From the NCBI GenBank assembly GCA_034620365.1, contig JAQGEQ010000048.1, forward strand, positions 1,860,001 through 1,924,000: a stretch of 64,000 nt of DNA. Reading direction: 5' to 3'. The position numbers and the translations under genes are program-made. Of the stretch, positions 53,301-64,000 are shown one piece after another (the first letter of the stretch is position 1; each line of letters starts with the position of its first letter). The notes beneath the pieces are model-generated. The model was not told the origin of the DNA and did not search any database. It was given only the letters and a program-made list of their open reading frames with translations. This DNA is from Pegea sp. RAD2-039 (taxonomy: Eukaryota; Chordata; Thaliacea; Salpida; Salpidae).

Positions 53301-56300
53301 ATGTTTTTTTTTACTAATTTTTTTTTTTAAACAAGTAATGTAATTTGCCAAATTTCTTTCTTTTACGGAATGGAACCAAACAGTCTTCTTGATTGACAAA
53401 ACCAAGAATTACAAGTGACATGTGATAAATTAGTATTGAAAAAATATATTTTTCAGAAAAATTGTCTTTATCAGCCCTACATTTGGTTTAAGAATCGTAA
53501 TTTCTTAAAGTTTGGTTATGTTGTTGTTTATTTTTAGTTTTGAGCAACAAAAACGAAACTTTATGGAAATCTCATTTCTTTTTTCATAATAAGATATTCA
53601 ATCAAACAAGATTGTGTTTCTAAAATAGAAATATGACTTTTGCTATTTAAGGTATCGAATGATTTTTTAGTTCAGTCCGCGCAGAAAGCTTAAATACTTT
53701 GCAAAGTAGTTTTATTGACTGCATGAACTTGTTAGTTGCTGTGGTTTAAGAATGTGTTTAAAATCAACTCATTTATGGATAATAAGTTGGTAGTGAAAAA
53801 ATATAAAATACGACTTGATGAAAAATATAAATAATATTTAAATTTAGCGTTTAAATTATATCTTCAAGTTACAATAAGTTGATAAAATTTTACTCATTAA
53901 TATTTGTTTCTTAACTTATGAAGGCCTGTAAGCCACAAAGCTTAATAATTGAATTTTTTTAAACTCTAATATAGTTTAATAAACTACTAAATTGTTGTTG
54001 TTAATATCATTCTATTCTTGTTAATATTAACCAATTAAAAAAAACTGTGGATGCTTAAAGCAGCTATTTGAATTAAAAAAACTGAATTTATTTTTAAATT
54101 TATGACAAAATTGCAATCAATTTTGAAATATAATAATTTTAATTATATTTAAAAATGTGATAAATAGTTTCAATTTTTTTCAGAATATAGCTTTTAAAAA
54201 ATTCAAGTCAGATCTCACCCAACTATCAATAAAGCTTTGCATTATCTTTTATCATGCAGAGAGTCATAGCATTTTTAAACTAACTTTAAAACTCATCTTC
54301 AAACAGAGTTACTTACAAAGTTAAAATGCTAAATCGATACAACATTTTGTTCTTCTATTTGATCAAACTAATTTTTGTTTAGAACTCAAGGTCAAAAAAA
54401 ATTAAAGCCTAGCTGGTTAAGCTCAAGTTTTTTGTCGTATTTTGATTGAAAGTAACTTTTGTTAAATAATATTAAATATCTTTCGATTTTATTTTACAAT
54501 ATTTAACACTTTTCACCAATTAGTGTAATCCTTAAGTGAAAAGATAACTTGACTGTTTTGCAGAACATTTTCGGATTTCCACGATTAAACAAAACTTCAC
54601 TTTCTAGTTGGATGTTGAAACAATTGGTAAGCAACGTTTTCCTTTTGTTACTGTAAGTCTAAAAAAGAGCGTCTTGAGCTTTCTTGTAAAAGTTGTTGTT
54701 GTGCTATTAAGCTTTAAATTTTCTATTTGAGTTTTTTTAGAAGTCAAGTTTTTTATGTATTCATAAAAACAAAAATTGCATTCTATTATTACACATAACA
54801 AAGTTTATAAAAGTCGCTATTCAAAGAATTCTTTTAATAATGTGTTATGATATATTTTTTAGATATGTTGAAGTTAAACCAAAAAGAAAATTCAATAAAA
54901 TTAGTTCCGTTTTTAACGATTCTGCACAATTTCAACATTTTAGTGTTGCATACCAAACTAGAAATTTATTTGAAGCAAATAATTTGAAAAATTTATAGAA
55001 TGTATGATTTATTGAAACCAAAATGTCATAATGAATTAAATTTTGTCGATTTAAGAATATTTTTAGATACAATCGAAATCAAAAATTTAATTTGAAAATT
55101 GTTTTACAATTTATTTATTAAACAAGATAACTGCTAATTAAATGTCTAACAAGTAAAGTTTATTTAACGTTTATCTAATTGTAAAATTGTTGGAAAATAT
55201 ATTTGTTTATTTAAAATTTAATGTAGGTTCAATTTTTTTTTAAACATTAAACAAATCTCAGTTGCTTCAATTTTGTACAAAATCTTTTAAACGTAGCTTA
55301 AAGAGGTTTAAGAAGTTGCTATTAAAAGAATAATAAATGCAGCTATACGAAAAAATCTGAATAACAGTTTTTATCTGATTTAGCTTTTTCAAATTTTACT
55401 CTTGGTGTTTGTACCTACAACTAAAAGTTTTATGAAATACAGCTTTTAAAATTAACTGAACTTAGGCACAAATTTATTAGCAGAATTAAGCTCTTTGAAA
55501 AAGAACAAAATATAAACTGTTTTCTCTATTTATAACAAAATCTACGGATGATTTTTCTATATATAGAAAAGAAATGTTTTAATTTTGTAACCTGCTAAAG
55601 ATAATTGTGCTTAAGGAAGCTACTTATTAAGTAAAATACTAAATTTATTTTAATATTTTGTAATGTACAAGAAAATAATTCTTTCTCGACTAAACTTTAT
55701 TCTTCTCTTGTTTCAAAATTTGCAATAAATTTTGTTCCCTTCAACTCTATCTAAAAGTTGACCTTTAAAAAACAACAAGCATTGTAATTATAAAAGCACA
55801 GTGAACTTTTACCCTTGTCATTAAGGTACTTGGAAAAACAAAAGGCTGAAATTATATATAGACTCCTAAATACAGGGTAAAAGTCTTATTATAAGCAAAT
55901 AAAGCTTTTTGGTGGTCACAATGATTCACACTCGGTTAAACTATTATTATAAAAATAATCATAGTAAAGCTTGATAAACAAATGCGAGTATTTTTGACAA
56001 AGAAGTTATTCATTATATGTCATTTTTTTCAATTGGTATTATAAGTTTTAAGTAGGACAACAGTTTGTAAGAGAAAACCAACATTGTATTTTTCAAGCCA
56101 AATCTTAAATAAAATTGACCTAAAGAAGCTTTTAAGGCTGAGAACTCAGCAGGCTGTATTGAAAGTTAGAAACAAGTAAATAAACAGATCGTTGTTGTGA
56201 TTTCATCAGCATTGACTTCACGTAGCAACCAGAAAACGAGAGAACTTTAAAGGAGAGAAATCTTGCCATGTAACAAACTTTCAGTAGCTAAATCACGATT

Positions 56301-56858
56301 CATTAGTCTACGATATTAATTAGTTATAACTAAAATACATACTCACATGTTTTTTGTTTTTGAGCATTTAAACTCTAAATAAATCACAATTACATTAAAC
56401 TGTTCAAGATTTTAAGAAACTTTATTTATCATGATGATAGCGATGTTTTCTCAGTTGTACAACGGACTTAAAACTTTTTCCCGCCAGTCAAACTTCCTTT
56501 AGAGTTGCAATCGGAAATAGAAGAGTAAACGACAAAATGGTCGAACATAGATTTTGATATTTTATTAAAATCTTAATCAATTATTAGAAGGTTTACGTTT
56601 TTTTGTTTGTATAAAATTACTTAGGTGCAGTTTAGAAAGTTATACTAAAACTTGAGAAGCTTATATTAAGTAAAAACTTATTATAACCAATTTCAAACTT
56701 TCTGTTTTTTCATAAAGTTTCTTGTAACAAAGAGTTAGAGTTGTTGATGCTGCTTTTCATGAATACTTTTTTTTTTAATAATCGTTTTAATTTTTATATC
56801 TTTTATTATTCGTAATGCTCGGAAATGTTATCAGTCGACCTATTCTAAAATAATTTCT
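50306..56858. other. Intergenic, no supported gene
   Basis: About 50310-50640 is GC-richer and includes, on the minus strand, a D-arm-like GATTGGTAGAGCTGC followed too closely by GGTACAATTC to be a tRNA. The remainder is AT-rich and holds nothing I can support; minus-strand frames at 53405-53148 and 54801-54604 are low-complexity. Confidence 0.45.
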
Positions 56859-56929
56859 TTGTTGTTGATATACGTTCAAAAAAAAAACTCTAAGAAACGC
56901 TTCTGTTTAAATTTCGACAATTATTGGAA

Positions 56930-57101
56930 CACTGGCTTGTTGGTGTGTGCGAAGTTTCAAGTACACTGCAGCAGACACACGCATGTGTGTGGTCGTGACG
57001 TCAGAAAGGAAGAAGTTGCTAGTGGCAAAATAAACCATAACTGCCGACTTAATTTTACGCCAAATTGGGAAGTTCTAAATTCTGCTCCGGAAATTTTTTA
57101 A
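56930..57101. promoter_or_regulatory. CRE palindrome beside a near-palindromic CA/TG block
   Basis: ACACACGCATGTGTGT at about 56976-56991 is followed by a perfect TGACGTCA at 56996-57003, the binding site of CREB/ATF bZIP dimers. The block is GC-rich for this region. It lies within an unrecognised open frame (56859-57101), which I do not call as a gene. Confidence 0.3.
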
Positions 57102-60100
57102 CAAACTTTAGTGGTTAGAATGCAAGTTCAAGTAGCCTTATAGAGATTTCAATTGCTTGTGAAGTTGGCACATGTGCTTTACTCGTATGTAAAAGTAAAA
57201 AGTTTAAAGGTCGAAACTCGAAGTTAAAACAGAAGTTTATTTGTCTGCTTCAAATTCTCTGCTGCAAATGCAGCAGATTTTTCTGGGAAAAAAGTTTCTG
57301 TAGATTTTTACTACAATTAGTCTACTAAAGAAATCTTTAAATATTTATTAATGTGTGAGTGAACTTTATGAAAGTGGTTACGAGGAAGATTTCAGTTAAA
57401 TCTAATATAAAGTTTTATTTAGATAAGTTTGTTGATAACTTGATTGTTATAAAAAAAAACTCAAATTTTTCTGTAAACCTTTTTCTAGCGGCTTCTTTTT
57501 CTGTATTTTTTTAAACCTGAAATGTATGAAGAATATTTACTTTTTTATCATTTTAGTTTTAAAAAATGGCTGATTTATTTTATTACTAACAACTAACTTT
57601 TTGCTTTATTCATCATGTAAGACTGAAATATGCTCTTCCAAAAACTGTCTACTTTTATAATTTTAATCGTTAGCACTAGCAGTAAAATGTACAGATTATA
57701 TTCTAGATTATTGATCATCGACACTATAATAAACTGCTAACCGGCTTAAAAATGACAACTACTATGATGATAGAAATAAAATATTTATACCGTAGCAAAA
57801 ATTCATGTTTTTTAAGTTATTGATGCTATTTTAAAAAGATACTGATAACTTAGTAGTTAATAGGAATAACCTATTTGTATTACAATTGGAAGTCTAGAGA
57901 ACATTTATTTAATATGCTATATTGATGGCATACTATAGAATGTTTAAACTGTAAATGTTGATGATTAAAAAAATGATGATGAACAGGTTAAAAATTATTA
58001 TATTGACAACATGATAAAACAATTAAAAAGGTAATAGTAACTACAAAAGCGATGATAACCTTTAATTTTGTTTTTATCTTTAATAATTTGGAAGGTATTT
58101 TGTTTTTTTAATAAATTATATAGATTGATAAAATATTTATAAAATAGTATATTAATTGTATATTTACTAATAAGAAAACCAATTTAGAAAATAAATGGCA
58201 GCAAATGTGGTATATTATGGCTACAATTGGTTAATTTGGTTTAATAGCTATACTTAATGTTTGTTACAGTAATAATATCTTGTTACTTTTCATAAAATTT
58301 TTCAAAACTTCACCAAAAAATGTATATAATAGTTCTAAATGGTATTTAGTTTTAAGAGCATAATTTTACCACTACTATTTTGTTGCAAGAAAGAATTATT
58401 GCTAGTTATTACTGCAAAAATATATGTGGTTTGTGTTTAAGCTAGAAGTTAAATAAAGTTATATTTTTATAATTTTCTGTAGCCATTAAAAATATTGCAT
58501 TTTAAATTCTAAATTTGTAAAATTTCACCAATGTATAAATAAGATAATAAAAGTTGATTTAAAAACAATTAGAATAAAAAAGCTTTACAATTTATGAATT
58601 CTTGCTGAGTTTTGTGAATAAATTGTTTATCTCATTTCAACAGTAAATTATGATAATTTACAAATAGCTTTGAGCCTCACAGAAATTACAAAAAGAATCT
58701 TGTGATGAAATTTTAATTTTTTTAAAAGATTATTGATGAACTATACCTTTGAATTCTAGTTAAAATAGCCAAACAGTCGAAACTTTAGCTTGTAAGAAAT
58801 TATTTTTTTATTAATTTATTTTCAAACAAACTATTGAAGATATTTAAAACATAATATAAAATTGTTTTAAATCTTTTTACTTATAGGTTTTGAAGAGAAG
58901 AATAAGTTAGTGTCACAATTTACTAATTGAAAATGATTACAAATAGGTTGTATACCCAGACAAAAAGTTTAAGTTGACTTATCAGCAGATAGGCTGTTAG
59001 TTTTTGCTTCTCTTCTTTAAAGACTGCGAATTTTCGTTGACCTGCCGTGCCAATGAACATGAATGAAGGTAAGTTAACAAGAAGTATACAGCCTTTTAAG
59101 ATTTTAAGATTGATTACTTTTAAACACTGAACAAATGAAATATGTTTGAAAGTAGATATTGACTTGGTTACTCAAAATATAAACTTGCAAAAGTTGATCT
59201 TTTGGTTAATTAGTTTAGTTGTCTTTTTAAAAGAATTGTTTTTTTAAATCAAAGTTGTTTCATAAAATAAATTCCTTATAAGGTTTGATATTTACTTATA
59301 AAAATCTTTTCTTAAGAATATAAAGTAAATCTATTAGAAAGTCTTACAATTATTTATCATTTTGAAGAAGTAGTTTTTGTTACTTTTTACATATTTTATC
59401 AACTTGCTTTTTTTAAGTTTAAGTCAGAAAAAATAGTTTATAACATTTGTATTTTGATTTAAGAAACGATCACTTATTTATTAACTTTATGTCTAGCTAG
59501 GAAGTATTTTATTTTTGTTCATCATTACAAGACTTGATTTTTAAGAAACGGTTCAAAATAATTGATAAAAAATCGAATTAAGCACCTTAGCCTATAAAAA
59601 CGTTTTTCACCAACACCAAGCCTTAAAAAAACTTATAAGAGGGTAAATTTAGCGCTTGTTGGCCTAGGACGTTTAGGTAACACACAGTTGTGCAAAGATC
59701 TTAATGATACCTTTAAAATGAAAGCTAACATCTTATTGAGAAGAAGAATTTGTTGTAACAAAATAATTTTAAGGCTGTTTTTAATTTAAAGTGTACGGAT
59801 TTAGAGGTATGCGACGTTACAAGCTTTGTTCATTAAAAATAATTGATATAAATTAAATGGCGAAACAGCACGAGGTTATTTTTGAAACATATTTTTTTAT
59901 AATTATTTTTAAGCTAAGAATTGTGTCTACAACTTCAGATTATTTTTGCTATTTTAGCGTTTACAAAGTTTTATTTATTAATCAACTACTTATAAAAGTA
60001 ATAGAATATTAAAAGGCTTTACAGCATTTATTCAGTAAAAATCCAAGGTAATAATTTAGAGAATAGTTCATGAGATATGTTTAAATGATTGATAGATCAA

Positions 60101-60478
60101 GCATACTGTGCAAGGTACAAGATAAATTTTAATAGCTTTAGTGTTTAAGAAATATTTTTAGATAATTAATTATATTCTAATTATTTTTAAAAAGTAAAGC
60201 AAGTGATTTATCAAAGTTTTATAAGACCATTTCTCATATATTTTAACGTTTTAAATCAGTAAAATAAAAATTGTAAGTTGAAAAAATAATTGATTATAAT
60301 CACAAGAAAAAGATTGTGAAAACTTTTTGATAAGACTTAATTACAGTCTGCGACTAGCTGTTTATCAAAAATATACTTGTTTGGGTCTGACTGAAGAATA
60401 TCTAATTCTTTTTTAAATTGCTGATTTTTTTCTCATGAGTAATCTATTTCTCTTGTCTCAATTTCTTGCAGCTTTGAC
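57102..60478. other. Intergenic, mostly empty
   Basis: AT-rich. Around 59030-59064 a short GC-richer patch ends in GAATGAAG before GTAAGT, a good splice donor at 59065, which might mark a 5' exon for the small frame at 60485; nothing else was recognised. Confidence 0.4.
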
Positions 60479-60484
60479 CACCAA

Positions 60485-60598
60485 ATGAAATTTCAGCTAA
60501 AACTTAACCGTGAGGATGACAGTAAACCTGCTGATAGTGAAATGTTGATGGTAGAGATTACCAGCTTCAAAATTACTTTAAATGAAAAGAGAGCTTAA
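60485..60598 (+). CDS. Candidate small protein or terminal exon, 37 codons
   Basis: A strong acceptor (TTTCTTGCAG, near 60472) is followed by an ATG and an open frame MKFQLKLNREDDSKPADS... to TAA. The segment is GC-richer than its flanks. The frame stays open from the acceptor, so it could equally be a last coding exon. A donor at 59065 could supply a 5' exon, but its own ATG frame would run into a stop here. Not recognised. Confidence 0.2.
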   Translation: MKFQLKLNREDDSKPADSEMLMVEITSFKITLNEKRA

Positions 60599-63570
60599 AT
60601 CTTTTTAAAGATTGAATCTTTAGCACTAATTTTTACTGATTCACTCTTTTTACATGATCAAATCAGTTGAAAAAGTTATAAGAAAAGATTATAATATGGA
60701 TAAGGTCTTATCAATTGAGTATTTTTAAATATCCTGCTGAGATTTCAATGATTTGAAAACTTTACTTTAAATTTCGACCAAGTTTAAAAGTATAAAAAAA
60801 TAAATGTCTACGTTGTAGCAAGTTTCTATTTCGACTAGTTTAGAAAGTTGAGCTGAAGCTCCTATAAAAATCGGGTTACTTGTTATAAAAACGATAAGAA
60901 AGGCTTTGAGGAAATTTAGAGTTTAATCCGACGTTAGACAAAGACAATCCATTAAAAATGCGTTTTTAATCTTCATTTTTTGTTTATTAGATTAATGCAG
61001 ATTTGACGTTAACGATCATGAGTTAGGCTTGCTTAAAACTTCTTGATACATTCAGGTGATAAAATAGGTGCCGCTCGCTGAGAAAGATGTTTTGCTTGTT
61101 GCTAACTTTTATCTATTGCCATATATGAGTATATCAATTGTAAAAAAGCGGTAAAAGAGACTTTAGTAAGTTTGGTAAAGAAACAATTGTGACTTTAATC
61201 ATTTATAGCAAATCGATACAGTTTACTGTTTTGTTACTTTATAAAATTGGTTTATTTCAGTAATCTGAATAAGTTATTGATTAATAATTTATTAAATTTT
61301 TGGTTCAGTTTATTTTTATTATAAGTATGTTTAGATTCATGTAAACTTTGTTACTTTTGAAAATCCGTCTTTTAAGCTTATGATATTTAACTTTTCAAAT
61401 AATTTAAGGCCTAATCACATAAATTTCTTAATTAAAGAGTTTCTTGTCTGTATTATTGTTGTTTTTTTGTCTTTTAATTCAATTATATTAAGCAAGTAAA
61501 GGAGACAAAATGGACTGTAGCAGCTATCAGGGTTTTACTTTTTTTTTTCTAATTAATTTTACCAAAAAAATATTACAATCAAATCTATGTTTAAAAATAT
61601 TTTGTCAAAACTAATTAAAGTTAGTGGTTAACTTTATTAATATTTTAAACAACGCAAATATTAAATTTATTTTAAAGATTTAAAGATTAGGTTTATGCTA
61701 TCGCTTACTATCGTAACGATTTTCAGACACTTTCTAATAGCATTGCAAAGTGTGATTCAAGGTAAAGGAAATACAATTTGACATAAGATCAGATAATACC
61801 GACAAGATACGATGTAAAAAGGTCCTTACTAGTTCGATCAGACATTTGTTATGTTTTAACCGATCAGTAAATATTTTGGTTATTTTTGAAGAAACAGATT
61901 ATATTTCAAAACTCTTGAAAAATGTTGCATCTTATTTTGTTACAATCGTTTAATCAAGTTATAATTACATAAAAGTTAAAATAGCCAGAAAAAGCATTAA
62001 CTACAGTTGGTTTAAAAGATTAAGAAGAAACCATAAGATGGCTGGCATTGTTTGAACTATTATCTGAACGATGCAATAACTTAAAAATGTTTTTTTAAAT
62101 TTTTTTATCAATTTACTTTTACATGATGACTTTCTACCAGATAAGTGATGGTCGTTGACGGATGATTGCCAATCTGTTTCTTTCAACAGCAGTCTTTGAC
62201 TCTAATGTCCAAAGTTTATTCAACAGACTGCGATTGTTAAGTCATCTTCTCTATACCATTTCCGCAGTTAGTTTAATTCTGATACTGTGCAAATCTCAGG
62301 CCTTTTCCCATCACAAGCTTTTATATCAGTGCTTTGAGCAAGTACAGACCTTGAAACGACACTAACATGACAGAACATACTTTGAGTTTTCTTGAAAACT
62401 GAACTTTTTACGAGGATCTTGTTCTTATTTGACATTTAGAACTTTTTAGTTTTATTAGATAGCAGTAAAAGCAGTTCTTCATTTTAAACATTTTCAACTT
62501 AAATAAAACCAACAAATACTTAAAAAAAGACTGACTTGGTTTTAAAGGTAATTTATTCTTATGAAAATAGTTTTTGTTAAGCTGTATAAATAAAATTGTC
62601 TGTAATAAGCAAATCATATCAAAGAAAGAAAACTTTTTATCGTAAACATAATTTGAAATTATTCTAACTTATCTATAAAATACTCATTTAAAATGTGACT
62701 GTTATTGATTGAGATTATATTTATAGTTTTTACTGCTTGCATTACAGTATTAGTATTAGAGTAATGACTCAACATTTTTACAACATCTGGTATTTTTAGG
62801 GAATTCTTGAAATTTGTTTTCAATATTTTGCTATTATTTGAGAAACATTTAATAGATTTTTTCAACTTTGATTAACACAGACAAGAACTTTTATAATAAT
62901 ACTTACAGAAATAACATATCTAATTGATATAAACTATCAGATTTGTTAAAAGAGCGGACTTATTTTGTCATTACTGAAAGTTAATGTTTTACCTTATAAT
63001 ATAAACTTGTTATCAATAATAAAACCATTTTTAAGGCCACTAATTAAAATAAGTTTTCAAAACAGATTAATATTAAAGTTCAAATCAATTTTTCTGGCTA
63101 AGTACAATAAAAGCTTTTGATCATTTTAACTTTTTTATAATTCGAGCTGAAATTTACTTAAAGTTATTAAAAAAACTTAATAAAATAGTTTTGTATTTGC
63201 TAAAAATATTATTACTTTATAAGATCAAACTTCAAGGATTTAGAAAACTTTAAAATAGTTGTTGTTAACTTTTAAAATAAAAGTTATATTTTCAATAAAC
63301 AATTTTTTTAGTTGCATTCTAAATTAATTAATAGATTTATCGATAAAATTTATTAAAAGACTGCTACTTAAGTGGTTGCTTGATGCGGTTACAATATTTA
63401 TCAAACTTTCGTAGGTTTTTATTTTGTAAGCTTATAAAAATTAATAAAAAGTTTAAAAGGTTATTCATCGAAAGCATCAGTTCTTAGAATCATTTAAAGC
63501 TGATATATACTTCACAAATACTGCGATCTAAAATTAACAAATGTAATTTTTAGGAATAATCTTAATTAGA
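60599..63570. other. Intergenic, no supported gene
   Basis: The patch at 62000-62370 is a little GC-richer, with frames on both strands (62001-62186 minus, 62162-62365 plus) and no recognisable product. The rest is AT-rich. Confidence 0.45.
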
Positions 63571-63584
63571 CAAAAAATTATTGA

Positions 63585-63820
63585 TGACGTACACGATTGA
63601 CTTTGTTTTGTGTTTGATGACGTAGCAGTCATTGAAAAGGTGATTAAACAAGCAAATAACATGTCAGTGCTAGCAATTGATTGGCTTTACTTAAATCAGT
63701 TTATCAAGTGTTATCAAACGCCAAGTCAATAGTACCACAAAGCCATGAATACTTGATTGCTTCTACATCCAACCAATAAACTTCCACACTATTGCGTCAT
63801 CAGAGACATATATACGTCAT
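63585..63820 (+). promoter_or_regulatory. Promoter-like cluster: four TGACGT-type sites, two CCAAT boxes, TATA
   Basis: TGACGTA at 63585-63591 and 63618-63624, GCGTCAT at 63794-63800 and ACGTCAT at 63814-63820 (both TGACG on the other strand). An inverted CCAAT (ATTGG) is at 63680-63684, a direct CCAAT at 63773-63777, and CATATATA at 63807-63814. This grouping in 240 bp just before an open frame that exits the window looks like a plus-strand promoter responsive to CREB/ATF or AP-1 factors. Confidence 0.4.
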
Positions 63821-63940
63821 GACAAGGTACTCACAACTTTTTTGGGTGTCTTTATTTTCAGTAACTATAAAGTAAGGGAATAAGCGGCGACAAAATACGA
63901 AAACTGTTTAAAGTAAATACTAAAACAATTGATTTTATCA

Positions 63941-64000
63941 ATGAGTACTAATGGTAGATGCGCAAGCAGCTACTGGAAACTACAGACAGTTATCGTGTGG
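63941..64000 (+). CDS. Possible 5' end of a gene leaving the window
   Basis: Two ATG frames are open to the window edge: one from 63941 (starts MSTNGRCASSYW) and one from 63952 (starts MVDAQAATGNYRQL). The last 60 bases are GC-richer than the surroundings and lie about 120 bp past a promoter-like cluster. Which frame is real, or whether either is, cannot be settled without sequence to the right. Confidence 0.2.
   Translation, partial: MSTNGRCASSYWKLQTVIVW

Overview
The window is AT-rich eukaryotic nuclear DNA from an invertebrate-grade metazoan. Evidence: spliced genes with GT..AG introns (many only 50-70 nt), a homeobox gene of the MNX/HB9 family, an intron-rich cytosolic HSC70, a LINE remnant and AATAAA signals. 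A tunicate or similar small-intron, AT-rich animal would fit, but the species cannot be fixed from the sequence. All gene models below were built by hand; exon phases were checked and each model stays in frame throughout.

Layout. (1) 1-4641 (+): the 3' part (14 exons, 647 residues) of a long coiled-coil protein whose last 60 residues look ninein/ninein-like. (2) 4642-9593: intergenic, with a probable tRNA-derived SINE at about 8215-8630. (3) 9594-15384 (+): a complete three-exon MNX homeobox gene, 293 aa; intron 2 carries a 175-bp repeat in two and a half copies. (4) About 16380-18074 (-): a dead LINE with recognisable endonuclease and reverse transcriptase remnants, the endonuclease part being tandemly duplicated. 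(5) 19559-22839 (+): a complete ten-exon HSC70 gene, 638 aa, ending EEVD. (6) 23729-26584 (-): a complete seven-exon gene for an unrecognised 233-aa type I membrane glycoprotein, convergent with HSC70. (7) 26585-64000: about 37 kb with no gene I can support fully. It holds scattered islands of higher GC, a few exon-like open segments, tRNA-like fragments and an unexpected number of perfect TGACGTCA palindromes. A promoter-like cluster (TGACGT sites, CCAAT boxes, TATA) at 63585-63820 may drive a gene that starts at about 63941 and leaves the window.

The genes do not form an operon or an obvious pathway: a centrosomal-type coiled-coil protein, a motor-neuron/endoderm-type transcription factor, a housekeeping chaperone and an orphan surface protein are simply neighbours. 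No CRISPR, prophage or bacterial-style system is present. The observations most worth following are the orphan membrane protein, the gene-specific use of GTTTG splice donors in the coiled-coil gene, acceptor-like sites immediately before two start codons (possible spliced leader addition), and the TGACGTCA sites in the gene-poor half.
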